A DNA stretch of 64,000 nucleotides from Formicarius rufipectus (Eukaryota > Chordata > Aves > Passeriformes > Formicariidae), in contig VXAU01004747.1 in NCBI GenBank assembly GCA_013399695.1, positions 1,526,173 to 1,590,172 on the forward strand, given 5' to 3'. Positions 22,213 through 32,200 of this stretch are shown here, piece by piece. Numbering within the stretch: the stretch's first letter is position 1; every line of letters begins with the position of its first letter. A model generated the notes under the pieces. The model searched no databases. It saw only the letters and a list, made by a program, of their open reading frames with translations, and was not told the DNA's origin. The position numbers and the translations under genes are program-made.

Positions 22213-24860
22213 TGCTGTCATGGGGCCACCTGGTGCAAAGAGTCTGGTTGACCATCAGCCTGGACTTCCCTTCTGGAGCTTAAAAAAAGTGCTAGGTTAG
22301 GGCTGTGCTGGTGGTATCACAATGTGGGGTGGGAAAGGAAGGGAGGGTTTTAGTAGTTTTTTGGTTTTGTTTTTTTTTCCTAAACTTGCCCCAGGTTTAG
22401 CTTTATTAGCTTCCTTGCTTGTTCTCAGGCACTGCAGCAGGAATCTGTCTAGTTGTGGTTTTTGTCACCATGCCTGGGGCTGTTGGGAAGCGCTGTCCTG
22501 ACACAGATTCCCCATTCCTGCTTGGGGGAGAAGCTCAAGCCCACAAGGCATAGAGAAATGGCACATCCTGTGTCTGTCCTCAGGGGTATTTGTTCCCTTC
22601 CCAAATGCCTCTTCAGAAAGAAGTCTGTGGGGAGGGCAGAGGATCTGCTCAAGCCTTGTCCCACAGGGCTTCTGGGACCTGAGGCTGTTCCCAAAAGAGA
22701 GGGGAAGGCACCAGCTTTCCTTGAGTTGTGTGTCAGGAAACTGAAGCCCCCTAGACCCAGCTTACCTAGGTGCTCTGGGAGTATCGGTTGGGGCCAGTAC
22801 TGCCCAGCAAATTTCTCTACAGTTTTTATACAAGTTTTTTTAATAGGAGTGTTTGTGGCTTTACAAAAATATAGGGAACAATGCAGCAGATTTTCCTCCC
22901 TCTCTGCTTCATGCATCTTCCTGTGATAGCTGCCTCAAGTTTTTGGCAGGGGGTGGGTTTGTAGCAGCCTAAAACAAGCAGAGCCTGGTAGAAGGCCTTG
23001 GCATCCCTGGTGAGCTGGTGCTGGGTGGCAGCAGAGGTGGACGTGCTGTGCCCTGCATTGGCGTGAAGGGTGAATGCTTCTCTGGTGCCTTTTTCGTTGA
23101 TGCAGAAACAATTTTTAGAAACAGGTTTTTATTTTACTCAACTCCCAGTCCCATAATTTGTCTTCAGGTGTCTCTCCTTACCTTTTCCAACACCTCAACA
23201 GCTTCTTCAGGATCTGGGAAGCACTGATTCAGGGTGCAAGTCTCTCAACATCATTACCATTGCTATTCCAAGCAGTTTGACTTGCAGGTGTTGAATTGCC
23301 TGTGAACTTCCCAAGAGGGGGAGGCAGATTTGGGACAGGGAGGGAACGGTTTGCCCTCTTTCTCTCTGCCTTTCCTGTTGCATCTCTCCAAAGAAGTGCA
23401 AAGCGGTTGCCCTCTCACACACGCAAATGTGAAAACTAGCCTTTGGCAAGTGGGCATTGCTCTTTCTCCCTGTGTATGGTTGTGTGCTCCATGTTGGCAG
23501 CTAGAAACATTTAGATATAGGTAGCAGTCCAAACCCACTCTATCCCAGTCAGGCCTGTACTGCCCAACTCCTGCAGAACTCAGACTTTTGCAAGAAGCTT
23601 TTACATGTATCCAGCTTTTGCAGAGGGGCATGAGAGCTTGCACTCCTTCAAAATGAGAGGAAAAAGAGAGGGACTTGTGGTTTCACTTTGCACAGGGTCG
23701 TTTGGTGTCTGTGAGGGGATGTGCTACAGGAATTGAACATAGGTGATGCTAGTCCTGGAGTTGCCTGGCTTCAAGAAGATGGAAACTGGGGCCAGGAGAA
23801 ATGTGTCTCCCAGCAAAGCCTATTCCCAGTGATCATGGCCTATGGCTGTGGACAAAAGCACAGGGACCAGCAGGTGTTTCCCTCCCCCACTTTATTTAGG
23901 GAATAGCTGGGAGACACACGATTGCAGTGGCCAGCAGCCTGAGCTTCTTGTCCTACTGGCAGGCAGGGGTGTCCCTTACTTCCCAGAGTTGGCAGTTGGA
24001 GGGGAGCTCATCACTGAGGGAAAGAGGTTGCTCTCAAGAGTGTCTTTGATCAGTGTAGGGGATGCTCTTACAACAGGAACCTTCGGTTTTGAGCAGGTAT
24101 CCTTAGTGTGCAGAACAGCTCTTGGGTTCATACACATTTTGATTGCCTATTCCCAAATTCTCTAGCTTATCAGTGATTGTAATTTGGCAGGTGGATTGCC
24201 TCATCCTGATTTTTGTCCAGTGACTCTCATGCTGTCTTCCTGGTCATGTTTTTTTCCCCCTAAAATACAGAAATTCCTTGCCTGTGGAAACCTGAGTTAT
24301 TTTGCATTTCTCTGGGTCTGCGTGCAATGTTATGGGAAGTTCTGTGCTTCAGTAAAACGGGAAGTAAGGCTTTGGGAAAGCAGTGATGCTGAGGTGTCAC
24401 TTTGTCACTAACAGTGGTCTGAGGCTGGGGGGCTGGGCTGCAGGGAGTACTGGCTGGCCCAGGAGCTGGGAGACTGCTGGGCTTAAACCCTGGCAGCAAA
24501 TAGCATGATCCATGGAGGGTCCTAGCATGGCTGATACTTCTCTGCCCCCTCCATGGTGATGGAACTTTGCCCTGTTTTTTCTACACTGTTTATAAATTTG
24601 CTGCCCATCTGTCCCTACAACTTTTTTTATATGTGTGTGTATATACTGTAACTTTTTTGTTTGTGGGTGGGAGGGAATTGTTTTATGGTTTATGTGAAGA
24701 AGTCTATTTATCCACATGTAGTTCAGAGTAGGGATGCTTTGTGATACAAGATGCAACTGTTGGTGGGAAGGTTCCCCAGGGAACATATCTGCTGTCTGAA
24801 AACCTTGTTCCAGGGCTCCTGAGCATCTGTTACCTAATAAAGATGAACGTTTCCACCACC
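22213..24860 (+). other. SREBF2: SREBF2 3' UTR
   Basis: Non-coding sequence after the stop runs about 2.6 kb to an AATAAA at 24836-24841, followed by CA- and pyrimidine-rich sequence with a plausible cleavage point near 24855-24865. It contains AT-rich patches (22820-22880, 23100-23160, 24590-24700). The ORFs here show no recognisable protein. The exact end is inferred. Confidence 0.75.
24836..24841 (+). terminator. SREBF2: SREBF2 polyadenylation signal AATAAA
   Basis: Canonical hexamer in the context GTTACCTAATAAAGATGAAC, the strongest on the + strand downstream of the SREBF2 stop and before the SHISA8 tail. Confidence 0.75.
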
Positions 24861-25455
24861 TCCCACCTGCCCTCTTTCTCTCAACTCTTTTCATCCCACC
24901 CAGCAGCTGCTCTTAAGCAGAGGTGAGCTTGAAGTGTCCTTTGAGACATAAAACCTTGCAGGTGCCGTGGAAAGCTGTCAGTTCTTTGTCTGGATAACGT
25001 GAAGAATGGAGCTGTACAGCTTGCAACAAAAGATGGTCCCTTGGTGGAGCAGGTGTGGTGTCTCTGTGCTCCTTTGGAAGCAACTCAGGAAGTCTGATGG
25101 CTTGAGCAGAGCTAAACAAGGTAGGGCTAGGCCAGAAACCTGCAATTTTAGGAGCATCTCTATGGGACAAAAGCTGTTACCTGACCTTGGTTTACAACAA
25201 TGTCCTTTTACTCCATCTCTGCTCCCCCTGGTAAAACTCTGTCAGAACCATTAAACTTCAGACAGGAGATCTCGTTTTTGTGTAGCTGCTCAGAGGGTTT
25301 TGCGGTTGGGCCTGGAAGCTGTTCCCTCCATGTCCCCAATTGGAGAGGCTTCCCCAGGCCCTGCAGGAGTGTGCTTTGCACTCTGCTGCCCCTGGGGAAG
25401 GTGCTGGGGTGTTGAAAGCAGTGTGGAGTTCCCCAGCCAATCCATACCAAGGCCG
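24861..25455. other. Convergent intergenic gap SREBF2 / SHISA8
   Basis: Roughly 600 bases between the proposed poly(A) sites of SREBF2 (+) and SHISA8 (-). I see no exon, RNA gene or repeat. Confidence 0.6.
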
Positions 25456-25472
25456 TACAGTTTAATGTATTA

Positions 25473-25478
25473 TTTATT
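25473..25478 (-). terminator. SHISA8: SHISA8 polyadenylation signal AATAAA
   Basis: TTTATT on the + strand reads AATAAA on the minus strand, about 460 bases past the SHISA8 stop, in an AT-rich patch. The 3' UTR would then be 25936 down to about 25455. Confidence 0.65.
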
Positions 25479-25936
25479 GACAAGGTGGAGATGGGGCAGT
25501 GGGAAAGGAGAGGCTGGGGAGGGAAAGGGGCTGCTTGGCAGCACCAGGCTGGTGCTTTGAGTCCATGGCTCTTCCCCCCACCTGCTCACAGGAGCTAGTC
25601 TGGGGGTGCTTGGCCCCAGCAGGATGTGTTCCCAGTCAGTCCAGCATTGGCCCCCGTCCCTTGAGCAGGATGCTGCTCTGCCAGTGTGCCCCAGCTCAGC
25701 CTCTTCTTTAGCTGAGAACAGCTGAAACTAGTTGCCCAGATAAGACCCCAATACCTCCCTGATGGTGAAGTGCAGCCAGCAGTCCCCATCCTGGGAGCAG
25801 GAAGGACAGTGTATCTCCCATTCCGGCCAGCCATCGCAGTTTTACATAGGTCCAATGCTGCTCTGCTCGGGTGGGCTGCTCCAAGGGTGGTAGCACCCAG
25901 GCGAGGGGGCAGCCGCAGCCCCGATGGTGCTGGCTG

Positions 25937-26253
25937 TCAGACGGTGACCTCAGTCTTGCTGTTGGTGGTGAGGTGCCGGGGGTGCTGGCCGTACAGCGGC
26001 GTGGAGGGGCCAAAGGCATCGGGTGGCCCCTCGGGGTGCAGAGTGGCCAGGCCTGGCCGGTGGGGGCCGCGATGGGTGCCCCCCTCCCAGCTCCCTGCGA
26101 AGGCCAGGCCCCCTGGCAGCTTGGGGCCCTTGGCCTTGGGCAGGGGACAGCCCTTGGGCAGCACCGGGGTCTCGGTGGGTGGGAAGGGCAGTGTGCTGGC
26201 AGGGGGTGTCTCCAGCCCCCCAAACCGCCTGTAGAAGTCCTCGGTGGTGCTCT
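25937..26253 (-). CDS. SHISA8: SHISA8 exon 4, C-terminal coding part
   Basis: Acceptor gtccctacag. It encodes residues 272-376 (ESTTEDFYRRFGGLETPPAS, Pro-rich middle, HLTTNSKTEVTV) with the stop at 25939-25937. The terminal EVTV is a PDZ ligand. Confidence 0.92.
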
Positions 26254-29200
26254 CTGTAGGGACAGGGGTGTTGCGTCACCCTGCAGGGACACTCCTTTTC
26301 TGCTGGTTTGGGGAGGGTGCAGTGGCGGGGAAGGCTGGGGTGGCGCTGGGGGAGGAATCCTGGATGCTGGTTGGTGGGGGAGTAAGGGGGTATCTTGCCA
26401 ATGAATTGGCTGGGGAGTGCTTTTGGGAGATCCTGGGCACGGGGTGACTGGGCAGTGCAGTGTGTCCATGCAGCTCTGTGTGTGGGCAGTACATCAGGTC
26501 TGTGTTGGATCCTGGGTGCCCATTGGCTGGGAAGTGCACTGGATCCATGAGGGACCCTGGACACCGACTGCCTGGGCAGCACAGCAGGCTGGTGGAGCAG
26601 GGGAGGAGTTGCAGAGTTTCTGCTATGAGCAACCACCCCAGGAGCTCTGGGAAACTGGGGCGTTTGTCCTGTCTGTGCCCCTCTGTGAGCCCCCCATGCC
26701 TTCCCACTTGTCTTGAGGGGCCCCTCTGCCACCATCCCACCCCACATGGCTGTGGCACTCACCTCCAACCTTAAGGGTGGTGTAGGAAGTGTAGTCCGGA
26801 GCTGATAGAGCCAGGCTGCTGGCCAGTGGCAGGCGCTTGCCGTGGCTGTGGGGCCGCCCCAGTGAGGGAGCAATGGCCACTGCGTTGTTCAAGGGTGGCT
26901 TATCTGGAAGGACAGAGGCAGGCAGGGGCTCAGCTGCAAGCTGTGCCCTCCTGCTGCCTTTATTCACCCAAGGGAACTTATTTTTCCCCACCACACCAGC
27001 ACCTTACCTGTGCTGTTTCTGGGGGGTCCCCGGGCCATGCCCTCGCCCAGTGGGACCTGCACACCCCCCATGAGGCTGTCCATGTTCTCAGAGGGGCTGT
27101 GGCCTGGCTGCTTCAGCAGATCTGTCAGTGTCCTGGGTAAAGGGGTGAAAGGGCTGTTAAGGCAATATCCTGTTCCCCTGGGCCCCCTATTGCATCTCTG
27201 CCCTGGTGGTGAGGGAGATGCGTGGCTTGGACTGGGGATCAAGGGTATGATGAACTGAGACAGAGGAACCTGATCTGATGGCAGCTGGAGCAACACCTCG
27301 AGGATGCTCCTCTGGAGTGAGAGGTGGGGTATATATACCCTGGTATAGATGGGGAGAGGAGGCAGCACCCCTACTTCAGTCCCTTTGAAACAGAGAAGAC
27401 CCTGAGGAAGGGAGTAGAGAGGCCACTTGCATCCCTTTGGGGAAGGCGATGAACTAGTGGCAGCCTCTGGCGCAGGCGCTGTCCATGCATAATGCCCTCC
27501 TTGTAAGTAACAGCATTAAACATTAAACACCATTACATAAGACAGAGCCCTGTTTCGTTTAACATTCATGGATGAAGATGCTGCAGTCCCACCGCGGTGC
27601 ACCGGCACTGCGAGAGCAAGGTATGCTGGCCATGCCAGATTGGGGCACACCAGTGATGCCAGAGCACTGCCACCAGCAGTGACAGAGGGAGCACAGCGGC
27701 AGTGCCGGAGCAGGGCATACCTGTGTGCCCCTGCAGCCTTTGGCAGAAAGTCCCAGGACAGGCTGGGATGCTCCTGCTGGTGTGAGGTTTTGTGATGAGG
27801 AGATATGCCATTGCCACTGCTGTGACCATCCCTGTGTGACTACAGGAGCGGAGGGGTGTCCACTCAGGGCTTTTTTTGGCTCCCTAATCCCCAGCTCACT
27901 GTCAGCATGCCTCGCGCCTCGAAGGCTCTGGCTGGCTCATATACACACACCAGGAGCTGTGGCAGGAGCTGACGGTTAGCAAGTGGTTGGACAATAAAAC
28001 AGCAGATTAAACTCAACATGCATAAATGCAAATGGGAGAGGAAGCAGGGAATAATCCTGACTTGGTAGATGTGTCAGCTCATGGCACCGGAGTGCTCAAA
28101 AACCTAGCAAATGTGGTGCAGGAAACTGCCAGGAAAGGCAGTGAGAACGTGTTGTGCCCAGAGGTGCATATGCTTGTGGGGCCTCCCCTTTTCCTTCCCA
28201 GTTTGGCTCCAGCCAGCATCACAGCGTGATGGAAAGAGCAAAGCTACAAGGGAAGGTCACTTACCCTTTCGGCTAATTTCACATCATTCTTGGGAAGCTT
28301 TGGGTAGCAAGCCCTCTGGGATCACTTAATCTCCAAATGGGTCAAGAGGACCATCATGGAGCTGAACAAATTGAAATGAGGGAGGAACAAACTTTGGCAG
28401 CTGACCAGCTGGAAGGCAGCTTGGTGAAAAAGGACCTGGGGATCCTGGTGGGGACTAAGTTGACTATGAGCCAGCAGTGTGCCCTTGGGACAAAGGCGCT
28501 GAATGGTTTCCTGGGCTGCAGTAGGCAAAGTGTTGCCAGTAGGTCCAAAGAAGGTGATCCCTCCCCTCTGCTCGGCACTGGTGAGGCCACATCTGGAGTG
28601 CTGGCTCCAGCTCTGGGCTCCTAAGTGAGGGATGGACATAGGCATGTGGGAGAGACTCCAGGAAAGGGCCACAAAGATGGGACTGGAGCATCTTTTACAT
28701 GAGGAGAGGCTGAGAGAGCTGGGACTATTCAGCCTGGAGTGAAGAAGGCTGTGGAGGATCTTATCAATGTATGTGAGTATCTGAAGAGAGGGTGCAACAA
28801 GGACAGTGCCAGGCTGACAAGAGGTGACAGGTGAAAAAGAAACACAGGAATATTGTTTAAACAGAAGAAAAAACCTTTGTTCCTGCAAGAATGGTTAAAC
28901 ACTTAACCAGGCTGCCTGGGGAGGCTGTGTGGCAACTTCGTCCTGCAGCTATTGAAACCTTGCACCTCCACAGGACCCCTCCTGCAGTCGATTGACCCAA
29001 CTAGGGTCCAGGCTCCGCCCCGGGAAAACCTGGGCNNNNNNNNNNNNNNNNNNNCTGGCTAGACAATGAGCTATGCCCAGGCAGAGTAGAGGGGAGGTAG
29101 CTCCCCTGAGGCCATGGGTGTTGGCTGTCAACACAGGGAGCTGCTGCCCTGTCAGCTCCCACCTTCCCCGGGGTGCACTGCTCGCCAGGCCCCTCCCTAC

Positions 29201-32200
29201 TGGACGCTGCCTGCTCTTGCCTGTCCCCAGGGCCACCGCTCAAACAGGATTGTTTCAACAGGAAGTTCAATGCGATTTGACCTATTTTTAAAATTATTTT
29301 TTCTTTTCCTCGGGTCTATTTATGAAGCTTGAGCAATCTTGTATCTGCGACTTCCTCTCCAGATAAATCCATCAGTGCTCTTTCTCATAAACCTGCCCTT
29401 CGTGCTGACTACCCAGGGTGTGTGGATGATAACGATTAACAACAGCATGAGCAGCTCTTAATGAGCTGCTCTGTTAGGTGAAAAACATTCAAGCCTTCAG
29501 CACCAGCAACACCCGGATTCACCCTGCCCTTGCACCTATGGCAGCGGTGCCATAAGCCAGGGCTACCAGTAGGTCTCTTGGGGGCTGCACACCTTCCCTG
29601 GCTCATCCCCAAGTGATGCAGTGCAGGGAGGCAGATGTGGAGGGTGACACTGTGCTGAGGGGCTGCTGTCTCACCAAACGTGGTGAGATGTGGGTTTGGG
29701 GGGTTTATAAGCCTCAGTCTGATCCTGTGTCTGGGGGACTTGGAGAAGCTCAGCCAATCTCCCTAGGTCACCCAGTGGTCTGCGGCACCAAGATGGCTCT
29801 AAGGGTGCAGATGGAGGAGGAGAATGGAGAGCAGATGTGGCTTTAGACCTGCACTGTTTGTCCGCAGAAAGCATGCACAAACAGCACCGCTGAGGCCTCC
29901 ATACACCACCGTAGTCACAGGTCTGGAGTACCTGAGGCCACGTGTGAGGGCTTGCAACCCAGCTTGCCTGAGCACAGCATTAACTGGGTGGGTGTGCAGC
30001 CACCTCCATGGCAAGCCTAGTTCTGCCAGTGGGTACAACCAAGATGCCCCAAAGCATCTTGTGCAAGCTCTGAGGCCAAGTGCAGAGGCACATCCAGGAG
30101 CAGTGATGACCGAGGCCAAGAGAGGTCCATGCCAGGAGTCATACATGCAGCACTCAGTGCTCCTGAGCCATCCCTAGGGGAAATGCCCATGTGGGAGCAG
30201 GACCTAGGATCTGGCAAAGCATCCCAGCTCAGGGACTGACCCACTTTTGGGAGGTTTGAACCCCACACCTGGCAAGCCCAACAGGAGAGAGGCTGCAAGT
30301 CCCTGCAAGGAGACAGGGAGCAATGGGAGGAGACAGGCACACAGCCTTCAGAAGAGAGGAGAGATGATGGAGTGATGTGTGAATTGACATTGCCCTGAGA
30401 TGAAGTGACCCTCTAGAAGGGACACAGAAGGTGGTAGCTACTGGATAAGTGGGGTGATGTGGTTTGGAGTAGAGGCACAGCCTAGCAGGAGACACGTGGC
30501 ACACCGCAGATGCAGCTGGGCTGGCGTCCTGGCTGGTCACACCACTTCCATGCCTCACCTCCTGAGGGGAACATTTACAGTGTACCTGCTTGAGGCAGTG
30601 GGTGCCCATCTATGCAACTGAGTGGCATGGACACCGTGGGACACCTATCCAGGTGGGCTGAGACACTTAGGGATGCTCAGGAAGGCGTAGCAAGGTGTTT
30701 TTGCAAAACAGGAGTTGCAGCGGGGCGAATAGAGCTCAAGCAAAGCATTGGGTGGTGGAAGTGAACCTCTCCAGACATCATGTTCAGTCTAGGGACAGGA
30801 CTTCAGGTCTCCCTTCCTGATAGAGCTGGATCCCCTCCCATACCTGAGGGGGCCAGGACAGCATGTGACAGCACACCATGCTGCCTGCAAACACTTTTCT
30901 AGGTCTTCACCACCATGTGCTCCCATTGGCATTGACTGCAGACATGGTCATGGATTTGAGCATAGCCAGAAAATCACCCAGTGTGGTTAAATGCACAGTG
31001 AGAGCATGTTTGGGGACCCCGAATAGCATGGAGAGACTTAAGAGAGTGAAAAGCCAGCACTGTGCACTCACCTACTGCAGCTGCCAGGGTACCTGCTCCT
31101 GATGGCTGTTTTGCTCTCTCCAGAATCCTCACTACTCCACAGGAGACTGTTCTTTGGCCAGCTCTTCCCATAGGGATATTTGCTTCAGTTATAACTTCCT
31201 AGGAGGTTTTCAGGAGATGTCTGGGGCATGTGCCTGCTCTCATGCAATGGGCACAGACAGATCCTTGTGGCCCCCCAAGGACCCAACATCCCTGGAGATC
31301 CGGGGACTGAAGAAAAACACAGGCAGGTGTTCTTGACTCAACACAGGGTTTGGCCAGGCTAAGCGAGTGCTGGGGATAAATGCCAAGCATGAGCGGAGCA
31401 GGAAGGAGGAGAGGGGATTGCAGGAGCTGCCATAAGGCTCTGCAAAAGGAAGGCAGATGAGGATGGGAGGACAAATCAGGTAGCTGCAGTCACTTGAGCA
31501 CCCACTTTCCTGGGTGGACCAGCAGTCAGAGCTGGGAAAAGATATACTGAAGGTGGCCACAGCATGGGGGTCTCAGGACAAGCAGGACACAGAGTCAGGT
31601 GTGTCCATGAGGGAGGAGCTAGATGACTTCCTGTACCTGGTCACTCTTCCTGGGTTTGGACCAGGACCATGACAATCAACATCTGGCGGTGCAGAAGTGG
31701 TTGACCTTCCCCCCAAAGGGAGAAACCTGCAAGCAGCAGCAGTGGGAGTCATCCAGGGCAGCACACAGTGCTCCCCAGAAACGGAAAAAACCGTGGTGGG
31801 AGGGAGGAATAGGAATGGAAACCAAGACGACCATGCAACAGGGAGCTGGCCCAAGGCCATGATGCGGTGCCCAAGGAGCAAATGAGAAGCTCCTACCTGA
31901 GGCGCTCTGAGAGAGGCAAGGTGGCACTGCCCATGCCTCAGGCGGTGTGTGGGTACAGGGGAAAGGCACGTAGAAATAGCCCTGCTCTCTCAGAGGCCTC
32001 GAGATGAAATGTATTGTCCCAGCTCTCCGAGCACACAGTGGAATAAAGGTGACAATGTGCCTTTTTGGATGCCCATGCCACGTACCCAGCCTCTGGCACT
32101 GTCTCCATCAGCCCAGCACCTGGCAGGTCCTGTCAGCCTGATGCCTTGCCTGGTTTCTGGGGCTCTGCACCTAATGCACCACTCCTGCCCTGCCAGGTCT

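Noticed and set aside
25950..26873. 307-codon open frame on the minus strand
   Set aside because: It runs through SHISA8 exons 3 and 4 and the minisatellite intron in a different frame from the real exons; Pro/His-rich, no known motif. A GC and repeat artefact.
29036..29054. Gap-spanning frames on the minus strand
   Set aside because: They include runs of unknown residues across the N gap and show no recognisable protein.
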